Origin: Aureococcus anophagefferens
Taxonomy: Eukaryota; Sar; Pelagophyceae; Pelagomonadales; Pelagomonadaceae
NCBI RefSeq assembly: GCF_000186865.1
Contig: NW_008705565.1
Location: forward strand, 1,635,686-1,699,685
Length of the DNA: 64,000 nucleotides
Direction of reading: 5' to 3'
The stretch's first letter is position 1; each line of letters begins with the position of its first letter. The notes under the pieces are model-generated. The model was not told the origin of the DNA and made no database searches. It saw nothing but the letters and a program-made list of their open reading frames with translations. Shown piece by piece: positions 55,445-64,000 of the stretch. The translations under genes and the position numbers were made by a program.

Positions 55445-57601
55445 CTACTTGGGATTACTATCCGCGCGGGCGCGGGGCGAGAGCGACTCCGCGGAGAGTT
55501 CCCGGCGGAGCGAGTCCGCGGAGCCCGCGCGCGGGAGCGGCCGGTCGCTGACGCACATGTCGCGGATGCCCGCGAGGCGCTTGCGGAGGTCGAGGTTCTC
55601 GGACCGCAGCCGCTCGAGGCGCGTCTGGAGCCGCTTGTGCTCCCACTCGAGCTGGCGGTACGCCGTCGAGTCGTCGCCCCGCGCCGGGTTCGCGAACGTC
55701 ACGCTCGGCCGCCGCGCCAGCGCGCCCGGCGAGTCGTCGCCGTCGGGCGCCTCGTTGCCCATGGCCATGGTCGGCGACGCGCAGGGCCGCTGGGCCGCCC
55801 CGAGGTCGCCGAAGGACCGGCGCCGCGCGTCCTTGACGTCGTTCCAGCACTCCGCGAGCGCGTTCTCGAGGAGCACCATGCGGCGGATCCTACAGACGTG
55901 GGGCCAGATGGCGCGCTTGCCGCCCCGGAGGTAGTGGTCCATGTCCCTCGCCGTCGGGTTGCAGATGGCGCTGAGCCCGACGGTCTGCGCGTACGTGAAC
56001 CGCGGGCTGATCGTGACGTCGCCGTGGTACTTCTGCGAGAAGACCTTGCGGATGTTGTTGCCGTAGAGCGTGGGCATCAAGCCGAGCTGGCTCAGCATCG
56101 TCGCGCGCATGCGCACGGACAGCTCCGCGGCGCCGACGACGCGCCGGTACTGGCGCGCGAGCGACCCGCGCCACGGGCCCTCGGGCCGCCCCGCGGAGTC
56201 CTCGACGATCAATTTCACGTGGAAGTTGACCTGGGCGACGATGAAGTTCGACACGTTGAAGAGCGTCGCCATGCGCTTGAAGGGCACGTCGGCCTGGATG
56301 GACCCGTCGATCCACGAGACGCCGTCGACCTCGAAGGGCGCCACCCTCCCCCGGTCGTCCTTGGCCTCGAGGCGCTGGGGCCGCTGGATGCCCGGCAGGG
56401 CGCAGGACGCGGACACGGCGCTGCTCAGCGTGACGTGGGGCGTCGTGATGTGGTTCATGAGCAGGCGCTGCGCCGCGCCCGAGCCGCCGCCCGCTCGCTG
56501 CGCGGACACGGAGATGCACGTGACCTTCTTCGTCTTCTCGTAGGCCTCTAGAAAGGTCATCTCGCCCCAGTAGAAGTCGCAGGTCCGCTTGAAGGCCTCG
56601 CGGTCCACGAGCACGCGGCTGCTCGCGAAGTTGAGCAGCTGCTGCCACAGCGGCGGGAAGAAGCGGTGGCCCTCGCGCCTCTGGCGCCCGTCCTTCGTGT
56701 AGTCCGTGGACACGCCCGGGACGAGCACGTCCCGCAACAATTCCGCCTTGGTCTTGCAGCCGAACATGGCCGCCATGATGGACCCGCCGGACGTGCCGGA
56801 GACGACGTGCACGCTATCGTAGACGCCCGCCTCGATGAGGCCCAAAATGTGGCCCCCGTGGTACATCGTGATCGCGCCGCCGCCCGACAGGCAGAGCGCC
56901 GTGACGCCAACGGTGCGCCGCACCTGGTCGAAGAACTGGGCCTTGTCCTCGACGGACACGTCCGCCGCCTTGGACACGGCCTTTAGGCCCGTGACGACCT
57001 CGTCGAGGTAGCAGTCGATGAGCCGCTTCGTCGCCGTCGGGCTCGTCGGCGGGTACCACTCCGGGCCCTCGATGCCCAGGTGGTTCCGCTTCGTGACGCC
57101 GCTCAGCGCGAAGCGCAGCGCGTTGCAGGCGTCGGCGCCGCGCCGGCTCCGCGCGGCGCTGAGGTCGTCGATCGCGCGCCGCAGCAGCGTCGCGGACGGC
57201 ATCGAGCTCTCGTCGTCGACCCAGGCCTGGTCCTCCTGGGCCTTGGCGCGCGACACGTACTCCTCCCAGGTCACGGCCTTTTGGAGCTCCTCGAGCAGGC
57301 GCTCGCGCGCCGGCGTCGCCATGAACAAGCGGTTCGCGAGCGTCGACGCCTGCCGGAGCGTCAGGAGCACCGTCAGCAGGCTCAGCGCGCAGCCGATCAT
57401 GACGAGCTGGTAGACGACGTAGCAGCCCTGCGCGAGGGCGAGAACGCCGCTGATGAGCACCCACAAGCACGCGAGCGGCACGCGCACGAAGAGCGACGGC
57501 GCGAAGAGCAGCGTGAGCGCGAACGACGACGTCGTCCACGCGTTCCAGTAGCGCAGCAGCAGCGGGTGGGCCAGGGATTGGAGCATGGCTTCCCAGGCCA
57601 T
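55445..57601 (-). CDS. Patatin-type triacylglycerol lipase (SDP1/TGL-like)
   Basis: 718 residues from the ATG at 57601. N-terminal hydrophobic segments (FALTLLFAPSLFVRVPLACLWVL; VVYQLVMIGCALSLLTVLL) precede a DUF3336-like region (QKAVTWEEYVSRAKAQE). The patatin core follows: oxyanion GGGAITMYHGGH (~240-251), nucleophile GTSGGS (Ser271) and the catalytic Asp in WIDGS (Asp432). The order matches plant SDP1 and yeast Tgl3/4/5, which hydrolyse stored triacylglycerol at lipid droplets. The C-terminus has a coiled coil (LEWEHKRLQTRLERLRSEN). The frame stays open a further 128 codons upstream, including a separate-looking membrane segment (next entry). Confidence 0.9.
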   Translation of the reverse strand: MAWEAMLQSLAHPLLLRYWNAWTTSSFALTLLFAPSLFVRVPLACLWVLISGVLALAQGCYVVYQLVMIGCALSLLTVLLTLRQASTLANRLFMATPARERLLEELQKAVTWEEYVSRAKAQEDQAWVDDESSMPSATLLRRAIDDLSAARSRRGADACNALRFALSGVTKRNHLGIEGPEWYPPTSPTATKRLIDCYLDEVVTGLKAVSKAADVSVEDKAQFFDQVRRTVGVTALCLSGGGAITMYHGGHILGLIEAGVYDSVHVVSGTSGGSIMAAMFGCKTKAELLRDVLVPGVSTDYTKDGRQRREGHRFFPPLWQQLLNFASSRVLVDREAFKRTCDFYWGEMTFLEAYEKTKKVTCISVSAQRAGGGSGAAQRLLMNHITTPHVTLSSAVSASCALPGIQRPQRLEAKDDRGRVAPFEVDGVSWIDGSIQADVPFKRMATLFNVSNFIVAQVNFHVKLIVEDSAGRPEGPWRGSLARQYRRVVGAAELSVRMRATMLSQLGLMPTLYGNNIRKVFSQKYHGDVTISPRFTYAQTVGLSAICNPTARDMDHYLRGGKRAIWPHVCRIRRMVLLENALAECWNDVKDARRRSFGDLGAAQRPCASPTMAMGNEAPDGDDSPGALARRPSVTFANPARGDDSTAYRQLEWEHKRLQTRLERLRSENLDLRKRLAGIRDMCVSDRPLPRAGSADSLRRELSAESLSPRARADSNPK

Positions 57602-58119
57602 GGCTGCGTGCGCGCGTGCGCTCCGGAGCGGTCTGGAGCTGCGCGCGCGCGCAGCACGAGCGCGACGGCGGCGGCGCCGGCAGGCCCGAGCTAAATGGTT
57701 CAAGCGTGCTGCAAGGTGAGCTCGGCCGGAACCTGCGGCGAACGCGCGCGCGCGCGGCGCGGCGAAACGTCCGACTTGCTCGTTCTCGCCACGCGCGTCG
57801 CGAGCTCCTTCGCGTCGAGCCTTGTCCAAGCGGGCGACTTTGTGGCTCGACACGGGCATGCCTTTGCTGGCTAGCATGAAAGCGGTCTCCTTGAGGAGGA
57901 AAAGCGCACCCATGCTCATGAGGATGAGGGACACCAACATGCACCGCCGCGTCTCGGCCGGCAACTCGTAGCGCTTGGGTTCCACGCGCGCCTGCCGCGT
58001 CTGCGTCCGGGCTCGAGAGGTACTGGTCCAACATCGTCTCCGGGGGGTCCCGTGAGGATCTTGGACACGGACATGATGCGGTCGGCGTTGGCGCCGGACT
58101 TGGGGGGCTTGACGAGCAT
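57602..58119 (-). other. Possible small membrane-protein gene or upstream exon
   Basis: The minus strand reads protein-like in two frames: from the ATG at 58119 (MLVKPPKSGANADRIMSVSKILTGPPG), then in the lipase frame near 57985 with EPKRYELPAETRR and a clear transmembrane segment (CMLVSLILMSMGALFLLK). Frame-preserving GT...AG segments of 41 or 23 nt could join them. It could be a small gene of its own or an alternative 5' end of the lipase. The remaining ~250 bp to 57602 is Arg-coding and UTR-like. Confidence 0.3.
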
Positions 58120-58407
58120 GTCCTACGAGCAGATACTCGCCATGCTCGCGAACAAGTCCCAGACCCAGATCGCCGGCCTCGCGCCGGGCGGCGCCGCGGC
58201 AGCCTCGGCGGCCGCCTCTCCGGCGGCTCCACCGGCGGCGGCGGCGGCGACGGCGGCGACGGCCCCTACTAGGCCCCTACGGCGCTGCGAGCAGGTCCCC
58301 TGCGCGCGCTCGGACGTCCGTGCCGAGAACGGGGAGCGCGTCGGCCATCGGACGCCGTCGGGCCAGGCACGACCCAGGCCAGAAATAAATTGCCGCAGGG
58401 AGCGAGC

Positions 58408-59928
58408 ATGGACATTTCAGCCGAGCCCTGCACCTGCTCCGGCGTCGAGGTCGTCGGCCTCACGCGCACGCGCCCCTACGTCATCACGGAAGCGTTCCAG
58501 CAGAACACGCGGACCTTCGGCGAGCTGCTCAAGTCCGTCGACAGTGGCGTCAAGGCCCTCGAGGCGACGGACCTCTTCTCGAGCGTCAGCGCGTCGCTGC
58601 GCGAGGACAAGGGCCACCCCGGCGCGACGGCCGCCAAGGTCACGGTGCGCGTCGCGGAGAAGCAGCCCTACGCCCTCAAGGTCGGCGCGACGACGACGCC
58701 GACGAACGGCAACGACGTCACGTTCGAGTCGTCCGCGACGCTCCGGTCGCTGCTGGGCCACGGCGAGCTCGCGACGGCGACGCTCAACCAGTCGACGCAG
58801 CAGAACCACGAGATTCAGGTGTCCCTGAAGAAGCGCGTCGCCGGCGGCCGCGTGCTCGAGGCCGCGTTCAACGAGGGCGCCGGCGAGGCGCCCTGGGCGC
58901 CCGGCGCCGCGGAGACGCGCGCGCAGCAGCTCGGCACGACGGCGGCGCGCCTGAGCCTCGGCGCGAACTGGTTCGCCGAGTGGTCGCGGCGCGCGGGGCT
59001 CCAGGACGGCAGCCTCAGCGACAAGTGGTCGCTGAGCTACGGCGGCTCGTCGGAGAGCCGCGACGTCCCCCAGGCGCCGACGACCGGCGCCGCCGCGCAC
59101 CACCGCGTCGAGGTCGCCGGCGTCGGCGGCCTCGGCGACGCGGCCTTCGTCAAGGCCGAGGCCGGCGCGCAGGCGCACGCGCGGCTCGCGGCGACGGCGA
59201 ACGGGTTCGTCGCGGCGTCCGTCGCGGCGCGCGTCGGCGCGATGGTCGGCCTGCCGCTCCTCCTGCGCGAGAACATCTTCAAGGACGTGAGCGACGTGCC
59301 GCCCATCGCGACGGCCCTGGCGCCGCCGACGAACGGCGCGTCGCTGCCGCTCCACAAGCCGGACAAGTTCTACCTCGGCGGCCCGTCGGCGCTGCGGGGC
59401 TTCGACCGCTGCGGCGTCGGCGCCCGGAAGCCGCCGGGCCTGGACCCGGCGGCGGCGGACCGGCCCCAGCGCGCGCCGTCGGTGCTGCTGCGCGCCTGGC
59501 GCGACATGCGGTCGCCGTCCGCGCCCGCGGAGTCGGCCGCGGACGCGTGGGACCCGCACGCCGCCGAGGCGACGACCGACGACGACGCGCTCCCCTTCGC
59601 CGGCGCGGCCACCGGCGGCACGCTCTTCTACGCCGCCGCGGCGCTCCTCTCGGCGCCGCTCCCCGGCGCGCCGGGCGCGCAGGGCGCGCGGGGCCACGTC
59701 TTCGCGAACGCGGGCGGTTTGGTCGACGCGGACCTGCTCTACGCCGGGCCGCGCGCCCTCGCCAAGGACCTCGCACACGAGACCCGCGCCGCCGCGGGCG
59801 TCGGCCTCTCCTTTGCGCCCGCCAACTTCGCCCGCCTCGAGCTCAACTACGCCTGGGTCCTCCGGGCCCAGCAGTGCGACCTCGTCAAGCGCCTCCAGTT
59901 CGCCATCACCGGCAGCTTCGGGAGCTAG
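58408..59928 (+). CDS. SAM50: SAM50/Omp85 outer-membrane beta-barrel protein
   Basis: 506 residues from the ATG at 58408. The N-terminus has one POTRA-like domain (VVGLTRTRPYVITEAF ... VDSGVKALEATDLFSSV). The C-terminal 16-strand barrel region carries the family motif LGGPSALRGFDRCGVG (from residue 323), TLFYAAAALLSAPLP, HVFANAGGLVD, RAAAGVGLSF and ARLELNYAWVL. SAM50 inserts beta-barrel proteins into the mitochondrial outer membrane. An unusual ~60-residue insert follows LRGFD (PSVLLRAWRDMRSPSAPAES region). The plastid Omp85/Toc75 branch cannot be excluded, but a single POTRA favours SAM50. Confidence 0.88.
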   Translation: MDISAEPCTCSGVEVVGLTRTRPYVITEAFQQNTRTFGELLKSVDSGVKALEATDLFSSVSASLREDKGHPGATAAKVTVRVAEKQPYALKVGATTTPTNGNDVTFESSATLRSLLGHGELATATLNQSTQQNHEIQVSLKKRVAGGRVLEAAFNEGAGEAPWAPGAAETRAQQLGTTAARLSLGANWFAEWSRRAGLQDGSLSDKWSLSYGGSSESRDVPQAPTTGAAAHHRVEVAGVGGLGDAAFVKAEAGAQAHARLAATANGFVAASVAARVGAMVGLPLLLRENIFKDVSDVPPIATALAPPTNGASLPLHKPDKFYLGGPSALRGFDRCGVGARKPPGLDPAAADRPQRAPSVLLRAWRDMRSPSAPAESAADAWDPHAAEATTDDDALPFAGAATGGTLFYAAAALLSAPLPGAPGAQGARGHVFANAGGLVDADLLYAGPRALAKDLAHETRAAAGVGLSFAPANFARLELNYAWVLRAQQCDLVKRLQFAITGSFGS

Positions 59929-59938
59929 ACCCGCCCGC

Positions 59939-59978
59939 TAACTATCGTACCCCGGCGTTAACTATCGTAGCCCGGCAG
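59939..59978 (-). repeat. 20-bp tandem duplication spanning a stop codon
   Basis: 59939-59958 and 59959-59978 match at 17 of 20 positions (TAACTATCGTA core). On the minus strand the inner copy encodes the final GYDS and, with its edge base, the TAA of the kinase gene; the outer copy repeats it after the stop. Confidence 0.85.
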
Positions 59979-61157
59979 GTGGAGCACGCCCTCGGCGTCC
60001 CAGGCCACGCCCGCGGCGACCCAGTCCAGCGGCGGCGGCGTCCGCGGCAGCCTCGCGGCGATGGACGCGGCCGCGCGCGCGGCGTCCGGCTCCGGCCGCC
60101 GCGCCTCGGCGAGGAGGTCGGCGCAGACGTCCGCCGCAACGCCAAAGAGCGGGTCGTCGTCGCGGACGCCCGAGACCAGCTCGCCGGGCTCGACGGCGTC
60201 CTTCTGATCCGCGAGCGCGCGCGCCTCGTCGATGACGTCGTCGGCCGTCGCCTCGCTCTCGGCGCTCCAGGGCAGCGTGCCGCACAGTAAATAGGCCATC
60301 GTGTAGGCCAGCGACTCGAGGTCGTCGCCGGGCACCGCGGGGCCGTCGCGCAGCGCGTTCGCCGACGCGAAACGCGCCGTACCCGCGAAGGTCTCCTCGC
60401 TGGAGCCGACGGCGCCGCGCTCCGCGCAGAGGCCAAAGTCGATGAGGACCGGCTCGCCGTCGTCGACGAGGACGTTCGCCGGCTTCAAGTCCCGGTGCAC
60501 GAGGCCCGCGGCGCTCAGGTCGGCGACCGCGGCGACGAGCGGCGCCGCCACCCGTAGGACGGTCCCGCCGGAGAAGCCCGTGCCGCAGGTCGTCGCCCAG
60601 AACAGGTCGTCGACGCTCGGCCCGAGGCGCGCCAGGACGAGGCACGCGCGGTCGTCGCGGTCGAGGAACGCGAGGGGCTCGACGACGCCGGGCCCGCACG
60701 CGACGCGCGCGGCCCGCAGCCGCTCGAACTCGCGCCGCAGCATCCGCCGCGCCCGCGGCGCGCGCGCGACCTTGGCGGCGGCGGCGCGGCCGCTCTCGGC
60801 GTGCGACGCCGCGTAGACCTCGCCGCAGGCGCCCGCGCCGAGCACGCGCGCGTCCCGCGACCGCCGCGCGTTGTGCGCCGCCGCCGCGAGCTCGTCGCTG
60901 ATGAGCAGCTTCGCCTTCTTCATCGTCGCGAGCTCCGCGGCCGACGTGTGGATGCGCCGCCGGTGCTTCAGGACCTTGGCGATGGCGTCGCTGAGGCGCG
61001 CGTGCTCCGCCTCGAGGGCCGCGCAGCGCCGCGCCTCGCCCGCGCGCCGCACCTCGAGGGCGCGCGCGACGCGCCGCGGGCCCAGCACCTCCTCGCCGAC
61101 GCGCCAGGCCTGCTGGAGGGCTGTGGCTGATGTTAGCAGCGTGAGGAAACGTCTCAT
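59958..61157 (-). CDS. CK1-like protein kinase with N-terminal leader and coiled coil
   Basis: 399 residues from the ATG at 61157. The N-terminus is hydrophobic (MRRFLTLLTSATAL), possibly a signal or targeting leader, followed by a coiled coil (~35-95). The kinase domain has a Gly loop GAGACGEVY (108-115), Lys129, Glu143, HRDLKPANVLV (221-231), IDFGLC (239-244) and the CK1-type FAGTARFASANA with DDLESLAYTMAYLL. All catalytic residues are present, so it should be active. The domain is slightly compact. The C-terminus ends GYDS inside a 20-bp tandem repeat. CK1-family Ser/Thr kinase; the substrate is unknown. Confidence 0.85.
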   Translation of the reverse strand: MRRFLTLLTSATALQQAWRVGEEVLGPRRVARALEVRRAGEARRCAALEAEHARLSDAIAKVLKHRRRIHTSAAELATMKKAKLLISDELAAAAHNARRSRDARVLGAGACGEVYAASHAESGRAAAAKVARAPRARRMLRREFERLRAARVACGPGVVEPLAFLDRDDRACLVLARLGPSVDDLFWATTCGTGFSGGTVLRVAAPLVAAVADLSAAGLVHRDLKPANVLVDDGEPVLIDFGLCAERGAVGSSEETFAGTARFASANALRDGPAVPGDDLESLAYTMAYLLCGTLPWSAESEATADDVIDEARALADQKDAVEPGELVSGVRDDDPLFGVAADVCADLLAEARRPEPDAARAAASIAARLPRTPPPLDWVAAGVAWDAEGVLHLPGYDS

Positions 61158-61249
61158 TGCGACGCTCCTTCACCGATCCATCGTGCTCTGCGGTCCCGGA
61201 CAAGAGATCAGGAGACGATGGTCCATGGCTCAGGCGCCCTGATGCGCGC

Positions 61250-61355
61250 GCCCTAGACAAAGACACACGCACCTGGCGACCCCTTGCGAGAGCCCTAGAC
61301 ACACGCACCTGGCGCCCTAGACAAAGACACACGCACCTGGCGCCTAAGTTTAGAC
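61250..61355 (+). repeat. Short tandem repeat in the 5' leader of the trehalose synthase gene
   Basis: Three copies of a 23-29 bp unit (GCCCTAGACAAAGACACACG plus CACCTGGCG; the middle copy lacks six bases) and a degenerate fourth, ending ~14 bp before the ATG at 61369. Confidence 0.8.
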
Positions 61356-61368
61356 AAACACATACATC

Positions 61369-63113
61369 ATGTCCGCAGCTCCGCCCCTCAAGGAGAAGAC
61401 GGAGGAGGAGATCCTCGACCGGATCACGACGCTCTACTCTCAGCTCGAGGAGCTGCGCGAGCGGCGCACGCAGGACGCCGCCGGTTCCACGGACAAGCAC
61501 GACGGCCCGCGGGTCATCCTCGTCACGCGGCGCCTGCCGCGCGACGCGCCCATCGGGCCGACGAAGCGGAAGCGGACGCCGGACACGATGGACCAGGCGC
61601 TGAGCAACTTCCGCCAGGTGAGCCAGAGCGGCCGCGAGGTCGTCTGGGTCGGGTCGCCCATCAACGCCCAGGTGAGCGTCGGCGAGCAGCGCGAGATCCG
61701 CGAGCGGCTCCTCCGCGAGCGCAAGTACGCGCCCGTGTTCCTCGACCCGAAGCGCGAGCGGCTCTTCTACGACGGCTTCTGCAAGCGCGTGCTCTGGCCC
61801 CTCTTCCACAGCTCGCCGCCGACGACGGAGGACACGGTCATGCGCGCGCGCCAGCCGCCCGTCGCGGGCCGGTGCCTGAGCCCGGACGAGACCTGGGGCG
61901 ACGACGGCGAGGCGCAGCTCTGGTCCGCGTACGTGTCCGTGAACCAGGCGTTCGCGGACGCCGTGCGCGACGTCGCCGCAGACGGCGATTTGATCTGGAT
62001 CCAGGACTACCACTTCATGCTCCTGCCGTCCATGCTCCGCGCGCTGAGCCCCCACGCGAAGCTCGGCTTCTTCCTGCACGTGCCGTTCCCGTCGTCGGAG
62101 CTGTACCGGACGCTGCCGTTCCGCGAGGAGGTGCTCCACGGGCTGCTCGCGGCGGATCTATTGGGGTTCCAGACCTACGACTACGCGCGCCACTTCCTGA
62201 GCTCCTGCGAGATGGTGCTGGGCATCGAGACGTCGCCGGACCGCATCGAGCACGACGGCCACCAGACGCGCGTCTGCGTCTGCCCCGTGGGCATCGAGCC
62301 GTCGTCCGTCGTCGCGCGGTCCACGGCGGCGCCGACGCTGGCCGCCATCCAGCGCCTCGAGAGCCAGCTCGCGGGGCGGACGCTGTTCCTGGGCGTCGAC
62401 ACGCTGGACCCGACGAAGGGCCTCGTGCACAAGCTGCTGGCCTTCGAGGAGCTCTTCCAGCGCCACCCGGAGCTCGCGGACGAGCTCGTCTTCGTCCAGG
62501 TCGTGCTGGGGCGCGGCGGCGCGGCGACGCAGGACGCGGAGCAGGGGCCGGCCTTTGGGAACGTCCACGCGAAGCCCTTTGGGATGGGCGAGCCCGGTAG
62601 CCGGAAGCCGAGCGACGCGAAGGCGCGCGAGGACAAGGGCGGCCGCCAGCTCCAGCTCGCGGACAACTCCTTCTCCGCCAAGGCGCTCCAGTCGCGGGCT
62701 TTGTTCAGCACGCTCGAGCGCCAGCTCCACGCCATGGTGTCGCGCATCAACTCGCAGTACGCGACGCTCGACTTCGAGGGGCCCGTGCAGTACTTCGCGG
62801 CCGACGCGCGCGCGATGCCCGGCGAGGCGACGCTCGCGGCGCTCTTCTCCCTCGCCGACGTGCTCGTCATCACGCCCATCCGCGACGGCATGAACGTCGT
62901 GCCCTTCGAGTACCTCGTCGCGCGCGAGGCCCACGAGAAGATCGGCGCGGTGCTCCTCTCGGAGTTCGCGGGGTGCGCGCGGTCGCTCGGCGGCGCGGTG
63001 CTCGTGAACCCCTGGGACACGGCGCGCCTGTCGACGCTGCTCTACCGCTTATTTTGCCGCGCGCGCAAGGGCAACGCGCGCGACGCCAAGGCGAGCCGGC
63101 GGAACCGCAAGGC

Positions 63114-63161
<48 letters not shown>

Positions 63162-64000
63162 GGACGGGCCCGACAGCGAGGCGTCCGACGACGACTCCTC
63201 CGCCGACGAGCTCGACGACACGACGGACGACGAGCGCGAGCCCGCGGCGGCGACGTCGCGCGGCGACGCGCCCATGCGGAGCCGGTCGCTCCGCGCGCGC
63301 GGCGTCGAGCGGAGACGCGCGCACGAGCACATGCTCCAGTACGTGTCGACGTTCACCGCGCGGTCCTGGGCGAAGCGGTTCCTCGATCAATTGACGGAGG
63401 CGTCCGAGACCAAGGCGAGCCGCACGCTGTGCCGCGAGCTCACGGTGCCCCAGCTGCTGCAGCCCTACGCGAAGACGTCGCGGCGCCTCGTGGTCTTCGA
63501 GCTCGAGGGCGTCCTGGCGAAGCCCACGGCGCTGTCGGAGCTCATCGACGTCGGCGAGCGGACCTTGGACCACATCGCCGCGCTCTGCCGCGACGACTGC
63601 AACCGTTTAGTCGTCGTGCTGAGCGCGCGGACGGCCGACGCGCTGAGCCGCATCTTCGCGCCCATCGCCGAGAAGCACGTGAACCTCGCCCTCGCCGCCG
63701 AGGAGGGCCTGAGCGTGCGCTGGCGCGGCGACGAGCCCTTCGAGATGCAGGTCAGCGACTTCGACCTCGACATGTCGTGGGCCGACGACGCGGCGCCGCT
63801 CATCGAGTACTACACGGAGCGGACGCCGGGCTCCGTCGTCGAGAAGAAGGAGAGCGGCCTCGCCTGGCACTACCGGGACTGCGACCTCAACCACGGCGCC
63901 TGGCAGGCGCGCCAGCTCCAGGTCGCGCTCGGCGAGCTCGCGAAGCACGTGCCCCTGTCGGTCTTCTCGGGCGACAAGTTCATCGAGGTGCGGCCCATGC
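61369..64000 (+). CDS. TPS: Trehalose-6-phosphate synthase (GT20) with HAD-like phosphatase region, 3' end outside window
   Basis: Open from the ATG at 61369 to the window end (877 codons). GT20 motifs: LIWIQDYHFMLLPSMLR, FFLHVPFPSSELYRTLPFRE, GLLAADLLGFQTYDYARHF, the GVDTLDPTKGL phosphate-binding region, QYFAADARA and IRDGMNVVPFEYLVAR. An insert with 15 consecutive Asp (GAC repeat, ~63112-63159) and further acidic sequence splits off a C-terminal part with RRLVVFELEGVLAKP and VVVLSARTADALSRIF, resembling the HAD fold of trehalose-6-phosphate phosphatase; the first HAD Asp appears replaced (FELEG instead of DxDGT), so this half may be inactive. The first half makes trehalose 6-phosphate from UDP-glucose and glucose 6-phosphate. 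Confidence 0.9.

Noticed and set aside
58052..58828. Plus-strand ORF with an Ala-rich segment before SAM50
   Set aside because: Its downstream half is out of frame with the clear SAM50 sequence and the upstream part is low complexity. A 5' exon cannot be excluded but is not supported.
1..64000. CRISPR array, prokaryotic operon or phage region
   Set aside because: No regularly spaced repeats with unique spacers, no Shine-Dalgarno-led gene runs, and all recognised genes are eukaryotic nuclear families. The regular repeats seen are coding minisatellites.

Overview
This window looks like nuclear DNA of a GC-rich, gene-dense microbial eukaryote, most probably a stramenopile alga of the pelagophyte type (Aureococcus/Pelagomonas relatives). 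The reasons are: about 70% GC by eye; mostly intronless genes with small gaps; two ~200-bp related intron-like inserts flanked by 9-bp direct repeats, as described for pelagophyte introners; a leader with an ASAFAP-like plastid-targeting motif on an RNA-binding protein; eukaryotic families (SAM50, OLA1, SURF6, GRAM/VASt, TBC, CK1, patatin-type TAG lipase); and Cys-rich extracellular modules common in stramenopiles. The species call is inference. A 333-base N gap shows this is a draft assembly.

Layout. 0-9 kb: F-box protein (cut by the window edge), CFAP20-domain protein, cold-shock-domain protein, TBC Rab-GAP with introner 1, RING protein. 9-18 kb: UDP-glucose dehydrogenase, an unknown, a glycosyltransferase/sulfotransferase-like fusion with introner 2, an SH3-like protein with a frame break, and a GRAM/VASt sterol-transfer homologue. 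18-25 kb: SURF6, a MITE-like element, a helical unknown, adenylate kinase, a membrane protein, GDP-mannose dehydratase and a secreted protein. 25-40.5 kb: one intronless gene for a ~5,100-residue surface protein (Cys-rich repeats, SEA-like and beta-helix modules, multi-pass C-terminus). 40.7-49 kb: plastid RRM protein (gap), sulfatase, two tandem tRNA-Leu genes, OLA1 and an unknown. 49-64 kb: secreted His/Cys-motif protein, disordered protein, NOL8-like protein, SDP1-like lipase, SAM50, CK1-like kinase and a trehalose-phosphate synthase running off the end.

Genes alternate strands, and many convergent pairs have stops only 3-33 bp apart. Several genes concern sugar nucleotides and surface glycans (UGDH, GMD, glycosyltransferase/sulfotransferase, sulfatase), but they are not an operon.

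Most notable: (i) two introners of one family, spliced from opposite strands of the same element; (ii) four genes whose stop codon lies inside a short tandem duplication (20, 33, 40 and ~146 bp); (iii) a 481-bp element with inverted repeats, a 5-bp target duplication and outward-facing splice-donor motifs; (iv) a tandem tRNA-Leu(UAA)/tRNA-Leu(UAG) pair that probably shares one transcript; (v) a higher-order minisatellite inside the giant gene.
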